Source of the DNA: Owenia fusiformis
Taxonomy: Eukaryota; Annelida; Polychaeta; Sabellida; Oweniidae
NCBI GenBank assembly: GCA_903813345.2
Contig: CAIIXF020000005.1
Location: forward strand, 16,867,375 to 16,931,374
Direction: 5' to 3'
DNA length: 64,000 nucleotides
The position numbers were made by a program, and so were the translations under genes. Below, piece after piece: positions 24,701 to 36,465 of the stretch (positions are counted from its first letter, which is position 1; every line of letters starts with the position of its first letter). Under the pieces are notes generated by a model. It was not told the origin of the DNA. It was given only the letters and a program-made list of their open reading frames with translations, and ran no database searches.

Positions 24701-27700
24701 CCTCCTGGGCAACATTCTGAAAAAGGTCACCCCTACGACAATAGAGTCCTATCATGCTTATAGACGAATGTAAATCTAGCCCGGCTTTATGTTTGTGTTA
24801 CAGCTGGTGAGGAGCATACATTAGACTTTAAGACAGAGTTAATGCTGGTGAAGAAGAGACAAGAGCTACAGAGGGAGCTGAAGCGTCTCCAGGACACGGA
24901 CAGTGCAGCAAACTCTCCTGCTCAGCAAATTATGATCGAAGCACAGGTAAACCTCTCTCATTTTTGGCCTTACCTTATTGGCAAAGTTTCAGACCTGAGA
25001 CTGGCATAAGGAAATTTCTCACATTTTCACCTCTTAGGCACAAATAAAGCTCTCTCATTTCTCAGACCTGTGGCACAGGTAAACCTCTCTCATTTTTGAT
25101 CTTACCTTATTTAATTCAAATATGTACCACCACAGACCTGAGGCTGGCATGGCACATAGATAAACTTCTCTCATATGTCACCTCTCTCATTTCACAGACC
25201 TGAGCCACGCGGAAAATCTTTTATTTCTTATATAAACTGTATACCTTAGGTACTAGTTTTCTGCATGAGAAAAATGCAAATTCTGCATGAAATCCCAAAG
25301 TCTGCGATAACTTCTGCTATATTGATAAATTCAAATTTTGTGATACATTAAACATAATCTTTAAGTTCAAGGGAGGAAGTTTGAGAATCGAGTTTTCCGC
25401 TGAATTCCATGAAATAATCAAATTCTCCAAAACCAAAAATTCTGTGGTTTTTCTGCGGTGACACAGAATCACAGAATTTTAGTATATGTAGTCAATTTAG
25501 TTGTAGTTTATGTACCTGTATTTTTAATTGTAGAGAACATCATCAGACTCTGAGCCAGAACATGTGATGCACAAAAGAAAGAAGAAACATTCTAGTACAT
25601 TGATAGAAGAACCACTGCCTCTGCACAAGTAAGAATCTACACAGTGCTGTAAAATAAGAAATCTTTCTTTTCATGTCAGATGCTATATGTACAGGGTGAA
25701 CCAAAAAGGTAACCCAAAGAAATGTATGTTAATAACTGTCATTCAGCATCGGTTTCAAATCATTTGGCACGGATACCTTGTTCAATGTTCTTTCATTCTA
25801 CTAACTTAGTTTCATTGGTGTATCTCAAATGGTCACGATTTTGTGGTAATAGATGGGGGAACATGAACGCAAGTATTGAAGCATGACTCTGAATTCTATA
25901 ATTAGGCTATAGATTTCACAATATTTTTTTCAGAAAGAAGAAAGAAAAGAAGAAAAAAGAGAAGAAACGTGAGGAGAAGAAATTGACTCCTACAGGAGGA
26001 AGTAGATTGAAGGTGGTGCAACACTTCAGGACACCCAGCCCTGAAGACATAGTGAGGGATAAGAAAAAGTAAGCATTGGGAGTTATACATGTAATTGTCA
26101 TTTATATTGAACATATGAATATATGCCATGAGAAATTGATATAAGAAAGTTCTGTGGAACTTATGAATTGAGATTTAAAGATTAGAGATTTCTGTCATGC
26201 CTCATTTTAATTTCTTAAAAATGCTTCTAATGTAAAGATTATTTGGCCTTAATTCTGAAAATACATGTAGTTGAAATTCTGCATCTTGAATTCTTCAACT
26301 TCATGTATTTCCATAATCCATATTTCATCAGATATATTAATTTTTATGATAATGATGAACATTGCTTTAAACAATTTTCGAGTTCCTAATTCCATTTATT
26401 TTGTATATTTATAATTTAATCTCATTGCAGACATAAAGACCCAGAGAAAAAGAAGAAAGTAAGGTCTAAAACAAAATCTCCCAAGGTCAGCTATGACAGC
26501 GCAGATGACGACATTCCTCTTGTAACAAGCAAGAAACCAAGGAAACACACCCCCAGGGAGGATTCTCCACCAGAAATAAAACCAATCCCTTATGAGAAAA
26601 TTGAACCAGTAAAACCACCCAAGAAATCAAAAGAGAAATCAAAGAAAAAGCGCTCCTCGACACCATTGTATGATGATGAGTCTGATGATGACAGACACGG
26701 TGGTTATTCTCCAGAGAAACAAAGGAGACTGGAAAAATATGAGGAAGCCAGGAGAAGAGCAGAGAGACTTGAGGCAGCTCAAATAGTAAAGGAGTTAAGA
26801 GAGCAGCAGAAGCCTAAATATGTTCTGCCAGGCTCTAAGAGACCTGACACCCCGGAAGGTGAATATCGAAGAAAGCGTAAAACTACAAAATATTCGGATG
26901 AAGAGAGGTCAAGGTCACCAGAAGAAACTAGAAAGTCACGGAGGAAGTCCCCATCGGAGTCTCGTGATAAATCACAGTATAGGTTAGACAATATTACAGC
27001 AATATATTACAGGTCAACTAGGATCAATAGAATTTTAATTAATACATACTGGTTACCTTATTACTTTGGCCATATATTGGTATCATCTGGATTTCTAAAC
27101 CATTCAAGGCAGGTGCCATTATTCTGATTATTCTTCTCCAAAATATGATCATTTGCAGTTTATTTGTGCATTTTTTAAAGCCAGTTTCAGCTATTGATTT
27201 TTTAATGTTGTTTTGAACTGTTGTAATAATTATTTTAATACTATGTTTGCTAATTGCTTCTAGACAAAAGTACCATGAAGAAGAACGCCGGAGGCAGAAA
27301 GCCCCAAGGGAAGAATCGCGAGGACGTAGACGCCGATCACAATCTGAGGACCATTCCCCATATGAGGAGAGGGAACCAAGACAACATTCTAGGTCACATC
27401 GCAGTAGATCCATCAATCGTGGAAAAGGCAATCGCTCCCCTGAGGCTACAAAGCACCGTGAACGTTCCCCAAGTGACTATCGAGGCAAGGGTCGGGAGAG
27501 ACAGAGAGATGTTTCGCCTAGAGACTATAGGAAAGACTCCCCCGATGAACCAAGATCAAGGAAAGTTCAGTATTCGCCAGACCGCATGGATTATGAGAGA
27601 GGAAGAGATCCACGACGAAGAGATGACACCCCACCATCAACATCCAGACGTGGTTCTCCTATTGACAGTAGAAGTCGTCATGACCAATCAGATGATAGAA

Positions 27701-30700
27701 GAAGAGGAGGGGTTTCCCCTGACCCTAGACGTAGAGGCAGGTCTCTCACCCCGCCTGATCACCCAAGAGGGGTCCCTCCCCCCAGGATTCCTACCCCACC
27801 AAGAGATGATTATAATAAACGTGGAGAAAATCGGGAGGATGACAGATATTTTAATCGAAATGAGCGGGATACTAGAGGTGAAAACAGAGACCGGGACAGA
27901 TATGACCGTTACTCTAGTAACCCAGCTGCACCACCAGAGAGGCCTTTGTATGATCGCTATGGCAACAAAATACAAGAACGAGACGAGTTTGACCGAGGCA
28001 ACAGATATGGGGATAAACAGCGATTTCAGGATCGGCAAGGAGGTAGAGAGGAGGAATATCCTGATCGAAGACCTGACAGACATCCTGGTAAGTTTTTTTA
28101 ATTTTTTTAATTATGCCTCTATTCACAATATATTAACTAGTAGATGTATATTCATTTATTTTATCAAATATCTCAGGTATTCTGCAATTGTATAAATGGT
28201 TGTACATATGATTTACAGATCAGTCTTGTCGTATTATTTTGTTGACATTTAGGAAATGAGAGGGAGCCTCCAGGAAGGTACTATCCTAACAGAGATCGTA
28301 ACTCAGAACGTGATCTGACACCATATGAGCGTGATAGGATGAGAACTCAACCTGGTGGTGGATTCCCAGATAGACCAGGTGAGACGCTATTTATGTACTT
28401 AATGACATAGAACATATGAACATGATAGTATCTTACATGTATTTAGTCAAGTGGCAACTGTATTTTATACTGAATTTATGAAGTCCATTTAGATATTTTT
28501 TACACAAGATACAACTAGATGGTGACAATTTGTTATTTTGTAACACATCTAAAATGATTACTAGATGAAAGAGATAGATCACGAGGACTGGATGATCGTC
28601 TTAGAGGCCCAGATGAACGTTCCAGAGGCCCCGATGAACGTTCAAGAGGCCCTGATGAACGTTCAAGAGGCCCTGATGAACGTTCCAGAGGCCCTGATGA
28701 CCGTCCACCTAGAGGAGCGGAAGACTGGCATGGTGGCCCAGATGACCGACCTCCAAGAAGCTCCAATGACCGACCACCTCGGGGACCAGATGATCGAATG
28801 CGGGGACCAGGCAGTGAAGATGGCAGACAAAAAGAGTGGGAAGGAAAGTTCCTCGAACAGCCTGCAGGCAAGGAGGGAAGAGGTAGAGCAGATCAGCAAG
28901 AAAGGAGAAAGGACAGGGAGCCAAGGCCATATGATGATAATGATTTAACACCATATGAACGTGCTATGAGGTTTGTTCATTCCAAATTACATATTACCTT
29001 CTTTTTATATTCATTTCTTAGAATATGAATTTTATCTATGTACAAATTTCCACCTATTCACTGTTCCACAGCTGGATGACTCTAACTGCAGTAAGCTTCA
29101 TTCAAGATGGCTGCCGAGATTCTTTAGTTTTCGATAAACCTCCGATTTGAGCTAAACTAAGTTGTATCTTGATTCCAAAAGTTTTGCCATGTAAATTAAT
29201 AAAACAACAATTGTACTCAACTACAAATGTATGCCCAAACACATCATCCAGCTGTGGAACAGTGCTATTGAAAAAATTAGAAATCACATTGAAAAATTAT
29301 TTCTTTATTTGTTTTTTAGGAAGCGTGCTCTTGATGAGGGGCCTGAGGCATCTCCTAACAAGCGACGACGTGCAGATGTGTCTCCCACACCCTCTGGAAG
29401 GAGTGTAGGCAGGTCTGACAGAGGCAGGGATAACAAGAGGGTCAGTAATTTTACATACCTAAAACCTGTTCATTAATGGACAACAATGAACAATTTTGGT
29501 GAATAGATGCATTGTACAAATATGCCTAGATCCAGGGATCAATATGTCATTTCCAGTTGAATCCCTTCTGTACCAAAAAATGTTTTACTTGGCCAATTGG
29601 GAGATGTTCCAATTATAGACTCATTTAGCATTAGTCAGTGAGTCACAGGACAAACTGTTCTAATCAGCGACATGTTTCATTTTGTACTTTTTACCATACA
29701 TATATTTCCTGTGTAGGATGAAGGGGATTCAAGACCAAAGAGGTCATCATCTTCAGATTCTAGCAGGAAGTCAAGAATATATGATGACAGTCGCCGTAAA
29801 GATGATGATAAACAGGTACCTTTTACATGTTTTTAGCTTAATTTCTAGCTAAATGTAAAACAATGTGATTTCCATTAGCTTATTAGACCACTGAACATAA
29901 TCCAGGAGGGATAAAGAGAAGCTGTCTGTCTGTCCTTAATGACTTAATGAAGATGTTATGAACAACATATACAGTAAACAAGATATCAAACAAGATATCC
30001 ATATGAACAACATACATGTATAAACAAGACATCCATACATCTGTCTGTTCATTCATTCATAAGTTCAAGAAGGAAATTTCAATATTGCTGCTCAATATTT
30101 TTTTCATTCAGAAATGGATTTTTTTCAAGATGTCAACTGATATCAAATTGGCTCCCATCTTTCAAAACAAAAATGTATTTTTGATAACTTCAATATTTTT
30201 ATCATTTGTCATCAATCAGTTGTCATCATGTGGTATCATGTATTTCACAGGATGATGACCGTAGGAGGAAGACAGACTCTGATAGGTCTAAAGTTGGGGA
30301 CAGATCAGACAGAGAGAACGACCGCAAGACTCCAGAGGATAGTAAAGCCTCGACAGAGTTGGACCAGAAACAAGGATCTGGTGGCGAGAAGAATGAACCA
30401 AGTGAGTCAATAAATATTGTTGTCCAAAAATATCTTTGATAAGATCCTCCTTAAAATATTCATTCACTTAAGAAGAAAGGCTACGAGTATATCCGATGTT
30501 TTAATCGTATTTCAAGGTAGCACAGTTACTGGAGAAGGTTATGAGTCTATATCTGATGTTTTAATTGTATTATAAGGTAGCACAGTTGCTGGTGAAGGTT
30601 ATGAGTCTATATCTGATGTTTTAATTGTATTATAAGGTAGCACAGTTACTGGAGAAGGTTATGAGTCTATATCTGATGTTTTAATTGTATTATAAGGTAG

Positions 30701-32765
30701 CACAGTTACTGGAGAAGGTTATTAGTCTAAATCTGATGTTTTAATTGTATTATAAGGTAGCACAGTTGCTGGTGAAGGTTATGAGTCTATATCTGATGTT
30801 TTAATTGTATTATAAGGTAGCCCAGTTACTGGAGAAGGTTATGAGTCTATATCTGATGTTTTAATTGTATTATAAGGTAGCACAGTTACTGGAGAAGGTT
30901 ATGAGTCTATATCTGATGTTTTAATTGTATTTCAAGGTAGCACAGTTGCTGGAGAAGGTTATGAGTCTATATCTGATGATGAGGAGGACTGGGAAAACAT
31001 ACTGAAAGGTGGTGATGAAATGGACGTCACTGAAGACAAACCAAGTAAGAACTAACTTGCTACTCCAAAAAATGTTTTGAAAGAATTTCCATCGAATAAA
31101 ACATTCCTGTTATTTTATCTTGGTTTGTGTCATGGTCCCCTATTTTTCGTGCTCTCAAAAAGTTAAATGTTCTGAAATGAACATATTTATCATGCACAAG
31201 GTTTTCTGTACATTTTCAGAGTCTGTAGACATTCTTGATATTGACTGGGCGAGTTTGAAAAAAGAAGTTGCCCCCAAACCAACCACACACAGTTCTGCTC
31301 TTAAGAGATTCACTCCTGGTGAGATATTCTCTAATATTGGAGTGTCTCGGGAATTAGCAGGTGACAATCTCTTTGAGAAAGTTCAGACCGTATGCCGGGA
31401 ACAGATGGAACAGAATTCCACAGAGCAAGGTAAAAATACCTTTGTTACAGCAGATACTCTTTCTGTACTTACATGAGTTGATAGCCAGAGATTGTTTTAG
31501 GGGAGGCATCAAAAGTTTGATGTTGGATCGGAAACTAAACAAATCTAGTTTTGACTTTGACCCCCCTCCCCTCCCCCAAAACTAAATACCATGAAAGTTG
31601 ATTGCTGACTTCCAGTCTGAAATATCGAATGATTGACTTGTACTTTTACAATACATCCCTGTTACATACATGTTTCCACACAATAGTTAATTTTTTGCTT
31701 TATTTTACTTTTAGAAAATACTGCAGAAAATGAGAGCATTGGGGTAAAACTGGAAACTGGTGATATCAAACAAGAAAATCCACAGCAAGATACAGACAAT
31801 ATAAAACAAGAACTTCCTAACGCTGATGTAAAAGCTAAGACTAAACCAAAGAGATCAGCGGAAAAGTTTGAATTCTTGCATAATGTAGCCCAGCTCCATG
31901 CATCTGAATTAGTAAGGAGGAAAAATAGGGAGGCATTAATGTGCAATGTTGGACCATATAGAAGAGCATTGTGTGCCAGACGTGACCTTCAGATACGCAG
32001 AGAACTTTGCAAGACTACCAAGGTATGGCGTGGAATATAAAAATCAACTTATTTTATGTAATGAGGGAATATTGGTAAAATATCAAGATTTGCCAAAAGC
32101 AGTGTCTATTAATTAAAATATATATGCTACAAAACACTTTATAGTCAACTCAACATCAACTCACTATAACCCTTGGTAGTTCAACCCATGGTCAACTCAA
32201 AACCAAAATTTAATATGATACGAATGCAGAAGAATGCATTTTTATAATACATAATATTAAAAGATATGGTGTACTGTTCAAGTTATAATGTACAAGTGTT
32301 CTAATTTTCAGGAAAGTAGACTGTAATGTAATTTAAGTCATTCATAATTTACATTTGATTCCTGAAACTAATAGACCAATGTATTGCTATATTTCATATC
32401 AAAAATTTTTGAACCATTCAAAAATATTTTGTCTTTAATATTCACCAAGGTTAGAGCATAACACAAATTACTTTCAAGAAGTTTTTGTTGTTTAAATAGT
32501 TATATATTTCTAAAAATCATATAGGGTTGAGGTGACCACTTACCCTGCAAGACTTATCGAGCAGTTTCATTACAGTGACAAATGAATTGTCCAAACCATT
32601 TATAAGCTGTTATGATTATCCAACATACTGTGATACTTATAATATTTTCAGAATATGGATCATATCTACATCCCCCCATCAGTAGACCCAAATTTGTTGA
32701 AGCTTAGTCTACAACTTCTGCTTGAGGACTCATCACTTAACCAAGTACAACCAAGCAGTGCGTAA
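21750..32765 (+). CDS. ZC3H13: ZC3H13, CCCH zinc-finger scaffold of the m6A methyltransferase complex
   Basis: Eighteen exons join in frame to 3744 nt (1247 residues): 21750-21827, 22514-22605, 23193-23256, 23734-23851, 24804-24946, 25534-25628, 25934-26068, 26431-26982, 27264-28087, 28253-28378, 28565-28970, 29320-29440, 29717-29815, 30251-30401, 30937-31044, 31220-31429, 31715-32022, 32652-32765. In other animals ZC3H13 (fly Flacc) links WTAP and the METTL3 complex to RBM15 and keeps them nuclear. Visible here: the N-terminal SVFERLG motif, a C-X8-C-X5-C-X3-H finger (C32, C41, C47, H51), a Lys/Glu-rich exon 7, long Arg/Asp/Ser-rich disorder with RGPDERS repeats near 754-790, and the conserved C-terminal WTAP-binding-type region from AGEGYESISDDE through ILDIDWASL, FTPGE and the LLKLSLQLLL end. 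It is shorter than the human protein (about 1670), mainly in the RE/RD-rich middle. Confidence 0.95.
21838..22150 (+). repeat. Possible decayed mariner-type terminus in intron 1 of ZC3H13
   Basis: TACAGGGTGATCCAGAAGTAATATCAAAGG-type sequence begins at 21841. It has the look of a Tc1/mariner left end (TA then CAGGGTG). GACGTTACTTCTTTGACGTT near 22090-22110 hints at the other side, but no clean right terminus was found. Confidence 0.35.
22653..22732. repeat. Hairpin in ZC3H13 intron 2
   Basis: TAGCCTTGCCCGAGTC at 22653 pairs with the inverted GACTTGGGCAAGGCTA ending at 22732. An inner ACTTATCTTGA/ATCAGATAAGT pairing leaves a very short loop. A small foldback element. Confidence 0.75.
23897..24021. 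repeat. GC-rich foldback in ZC3H13 intron 4
   Basis: TTCGACGCCGTTTCGGCATC on the left and the inverted GCACCGAAACGGCGTCGAA on the right enclose about 85 bp. The GC content is clearly above that of the intron around it, which fits a recently inserted MITE. Confidence 0.65.
24938..25210 (+). repeat. Duplicated splice-donor sequence in ZC3H13 intron 5
   Basis: The true exon 5 donor context GCACAG|GTAAACCTCTCTC with the ATTTTTG and CTTACCTTATT that follow is repeated at 25073-25110, about 132 bp downstream. Further weaker copies of CTCTCTCATTT and CAGACCTGxGGC run to about 25205. This creates a decoy 5' splice site at 25079. Confidence 0.75.
25691..25740 (+). repeat. Possible solitary mariner-type terminus in ZC3H13 intron 6
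   Basis: TACAGGGTGAACCAAAAAGG has the typical shape of a Tc1/mariner terminal repeat, but no matching inverted end was found before exon 7. Confidence 0.35.
28594..28705 (+). repeat. Coding 21 bp tandem repeat (RGPDERS units) in ZC3H13 exon 11
   Basis: The unit AGAGGCCCxGATGAACGTTCx is repeated four to five times in frame, coding for R-G-P-D-E-R-S, and grades into RGPDDRPP variants downstream. It expands the Arg/Asp-rich low-complexity middle of the protein. Synonymous differences between units are few, suggesting recent expansion. Confidence 0.85.
30477..30974 (+). repeat. Exact 60 bp tandem array duplicating the ZC3H13 exon 15 splice acceptor
   Basis: The sequence repeats with a 60 bp period about eight times. 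Each unit contains an AAG|GTAGCACAGTT acceptor-like junction followed by the first 38 nt or so of exon 15 (GAAGGTTATGAGTCTATATC). The last unit passes into the real exon at 30937. Inner units have TTATAAG before the junction, the first and last have TTTCAAG. Units differ by only a few substitutions. Confidence 0.9.
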
Positions 32766-33832
32766 AGTCTAGCAAATGTCTGTACAACATAATTTGGACT
32801 GTGTGAAGGCCAGCAAGTAAACAAAACAAGTACTGTTTTAAGCCCAAGTACTGTGTAAAGCCTGGCAACTGAACTTTACAAATACTATGTTTAGCCTAGC
32901 AAGTGACTTTTTAACATTACACATAACAAGTATTGTGTACAGCCCAGCAAGTGATTGTTTAACATAACAAGGACTGTGACATCCATCTGCCTTTAGATTT
33001 TGGACCAAATCTGATAGTTGATATTGAAATCGCTCTTGAAAATTACTTCTTGGATGGACAGTTTCCTACTCAAACCTCATTTGTTTGGAAAATAGCTGAA
33101 TAAAGAAAAGAAAAAAATGTAGAAAATTGAATGTGAAATTGTTTGTCCCAACGTGTTTCTGCCAATATCTGTTATCCTTGCAACAAATAACAGTAAATTT
33201 TGACGGAATATCGGTATTTGCATTTCTGTAAATATATTAGATTGCCCCTATCCTAAACCCCAACATAAACTAATGGGGCAGGGTATGACCTCCATAGGGT
33301 TTAGCCCAACATACACCAATGGGGCACGTTGGGGCACAGGCTTAATGTTGCGTGCAACTTCAAATCTTACTTTTCATGACTTGAAAAATTATTTCAGACA
33401 TTTTTCAATGTGTGACTTGAAAATAAATTGTTTATCTTATAACTTCCAAATTTGGGATAATTTGAAAAGAAAACGGCATATGGTAAATTATTTAAAAATC
33501 AGATTCGGTTGTCATTGACGATATCGAAGACGCTATATTGTGGCGATTCACGACCCAATTTGGTCGAAATTGGGATTTCATATGATACATCATCACAAGA
33601 GCTTAATACATTCACAAAATTAGCAACGATTAAGTCCCATGAAACGAGGACCAAGTGATTGAAGAGTTGAAGCCACGGTTGTGTTCACCATTTGTGACAA
33701 CGGTATCTGTCAGGCTATTCCTGTATGAAATGGTGTAAGTGGGATTTTATTCATATTGGAGATTGGTAAAATGCAATATTAGAAGGGTTTGTTAAAAGAT
33801 TTAGTCGATTTGTCAAATTGTTTTTCTTCAAC
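32766..33832. other. ZC3H13 3' untranslated region and flank
   Basis: After the TAA at 32763-32765 a canonical AATAAA lies at 33099-33104, about 335 nt downstream, and is the likely polyadenylation signal. The rest is AT-rich flank with a duplicated phrase CAACATAxACxAATGGGGCA at about 33260 and 33308. Confidence 0.65.
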
Positions 33833-33916
33833 GTAACAAAATCATGATAACGTAACCCCTACCTCAAAGAAGATACATAATGAGGTAGGTGTTACGTTAT
33901 CATGATCCTTTGTTAC
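33833..33916. repeat. Long-armed hairpin (34-36 bp arms)
   Basis: GTAACAAAATCATGATAACG at 33833 pairs with the inverted sequence ending at 33916. The arms are about 34 bp and 36 bp with two mismatched bases and a 14 bp loop. No flanking gene uses it. Confidence 0.8.
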
Positions 33917-35247
33917 CCTACTATCACACTAAACTAGTTCTCACTACGTTCTCGAAAACGGGCTTAAACTGTGCACGAACGGATTTGACGTGCTTAGAAC
34001 CCACTAAGAACCGTTTTGGATCTGTTTACAAACTTCATGAAACTACTACAACGAGTAGGTCCTCCAGAACTTAAAATATGCTCAAAATTTTCTGGTGATC
34101 GTCAAAACGTTGCCGAATCGGTTTTAAAGTGCCCGATAAAGTATAAAATGCGCATGCGTCCAGGTGTTGATAAACTATAAATAGCGAAAACCCAGGGTTT
34201 GTCACCACAAGGTAAGCCAGGACGTGTTGAGAGAACAGCTAGTGTTGATATTGAATTTATATGTAGCCAGATAAGTTTCCTTATTGAAATTACATATGGT
34301 TATTAGCAATACTTTGTAGGTGCTAAATAATAAAATATTTAGAGTATATATGAGAGAAATTGGTCATTTCGAACCTGTTGAAAAGTTTGTGGCTCTCGGC
34401 TACACCGGGGAATTTACTTCCATGAGTACACACACAAATGTGGGGTTCCCAAGAGGTACGCGACAAGGTGACCTGGCATCAAATGTGCGACTAAATGCTA
34501 CTATCGAGAAGATAAAATAACGAATACGACAATAAGTTATTGCATGTGACAATTCCGAGCCTTCATCTCACTGAAGTATTTTGAAGTGAAAATAGGATTT
34601 TTGTTTTCATACATGGATTCAGATGAACGTAACTTTATTCTGACAACTAATCAAAACTGAACAAAATTGATTGTGCGTAACAGACAATTTATTGTTTTAC
34701 AATGTTTTGATTGGCTAAACGAATGAAACCAACAAATTATGACATGTAAAATGACAATTTTGAAATGTAAAATTTAAAAGTGACAAACACAACCTCCCTA
34801 TCCACTCTTTGGGAGCCCTAGTAAATTAGTAATATGTACATGCAGCAGTGGTAGTGTGCAGCTTATTATCACACTACGCTTTGTATTCTAAAGCCTGTTG
34901 TTTGTAATAACACTGTTCACTCAACGTATGTTTTGTGTGTGGGCAGTCAACGATAATCATTGTTTTATCCCGGTTATATGACCTCGGCAATTATAACAAA
35001 ACCGTACTAAACGAAAAAACGCAAATAAGAGAAAGCTTTCACACACATATAAAAAATGGACTAGTCTAATCCGCCAGTATAAACTCTGTGCTATACGTAG
35101 CCGGGCCAGGCGCACACTTTAAACTGTGTGCGAACTGAATGAACGTAGCTACAGCGTTCTACTGTCTGTTTACGTTCTTCGGTCGTTCAGGGTACAGAAC
35201 ACGTTTCTGCCTAGCCCTGCGGGGTGGATTCGACAATATTAAGGGAA
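33917..35247. other. Intergenic; weak promoter-like and open-frame signals only
   Basis: An NRF1-like TGCGCATGCG (34149-34158) is followed by CTATAAATAG (about 34176) and a donor-like CAAG|GTAAGC. An open stretch at 34320-34520 begins after an acceptor-like TTTGTAG. I could not connect these into a recognisable gene. A fragment of dispersed repeat A (CTGCCTAGCCCTGCGGGGTG) is at about 35207-35241. Confidence 0.35.
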
Positions 35248-35862
35248 CATGGGGCAAAACGGCCCTGTGGGGCAAAATGGCCCATCGAAATATCTTTTGA
35301 ACTATAAAAAGATGGTTCTTCAAAAGTCACATAATCGAATTTTGAAATTTCCGCCACCTTCTCGACCGCCCATTTTTAACTTAGCAGCGTCTTGCTTTAC
35401 GTAAGAGGTAATTCTACTTTTCACTCTTTTTTTGCAAATTCTCCCTCCCACAAAAATCTCTAAAAAAACCGGCAACAATAGAATATCGTTTTGATTTAAT
35501 ATTTTACATAGAGTATGCATATTTGTTCTTTATTTGTAAAAATGCCGAGCTTCAAATATTAGTCAAATTAAAATGACGTCTATTTGAAAATTCACATGTC
35601 TTTGGGGCAAAACGGCCCACAAAGGTTATAACATACAAAAATCTTATTGTACAAGAACAATTGATTTTCAAATATAACGATTTTAACATTTATTATCTCA
35701 TTGTACCTTATTTCCTTCTGACACACATCGAATGACTAGAATCATGGTAGGGGTTAAGAATACTTTATCTATCAAAGGTTTCAACGTCTGAGATAAGATG
35801 TGATGGAGGAGTCTTGTAATTGATTAATTTTGGTTTTAAAACATGGGCCGTTTTGCCCCAAT
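35248..35862. repeat. GGGGCAAAACGGCCC repeat element
   Basis: CATGGGGCAAAACGGCCC at 35248 is matched in inverted form by GGGCCGTTTTGCCCCA near 35845-35860. Two further direct copies occur at about 35268 and 35603. The terminal pair gives the look of a 0.6 kb non-autonomous DNA transposon. The interior is AT-rich without coding signal. Confidence 0.6.
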
Positions 35863-36039
35863 CTCGACATTATTTTTGACCATTGAAAAATCACAGAAGA
35901 TAGTCTTTGGCAAGTATAAACCACTCAAAAAATGTAAACCGTAACCCATTAATAAAGTGGAACATCAAAGTGCGGGATAATTGACAGATAAGAAATACCG
36001 CTTACAGAACAACTTAAAATTAAATTTTTAGGGCCGTTT

Positions 36040-36465
36040 GCTGAAACCGAAAAGTAGTGGAGCGATTTTGTTCATATTTGGTATGTGAATACTATAAGCA
36101 TGGCACACTGTCTAATGACACTTTTGGTAGAAGGCAGCCATTTTGAAAAATGGCCGCCATTTTAACGTATTTTACTATATGACTCGAAAAGTAGTGCAGC
36201 GATTTTGTTCATATTTCATATATGAATACTATAAGCATGGTACACTATCTAATGATACTTTGGGTAGTAGGCGGACAATTTGAAAAATGACCGCAATTTT
36301 TACGTGTGTTTTTACTATACTAACTCGAAAAGTAGAGGAGCGATCGCGATATGTCGAGAAGCATGGCGCACTATCTTATGATTTTTTGAAGCATAAATAC
36401 ACTTTCTGGTGACAATTTGGCTTGTGAGCAACGATTTTGAAAATGGTGGCCATTTTATGTGTGTT
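36040..36465 (+). repeat. Three-unit degenerate tandem repeat, about 138 bp period
   Basis: Units start near 36046, 36183 and 36323 with CTCGAAAAGTAGTGGAGCGAT. They share ATAAGCATGGxxCACTxTCT, the GGTAG-AAGGC phrase and a GCCGCCATTTT block. The third unit is the most diverged. No coding meaning is apparent. Confidence 0.8.

Noticed and set aside
27254-28195. Second long plus-strand frame overlapping ZC3H13 exon 9
   Set aside because: It is an alternative frame of Arg-rich coding sequence; the exon phases from both sides fix the other frame.
30477-30974. Regular 60 bp repeats that could be taken for a CRISPR-like array
   Set aside because: There are no variable spacers: the whole 60 bp unit is conserved, and it is a duplication of the adjacent exon edge in a eukaryotic intron.
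34320-34520. 66-codon frame after an acceptor-like TAG
   Set aside because: No ATG at its start, no homology that I recognise, and no partner exon with matching phase was found.
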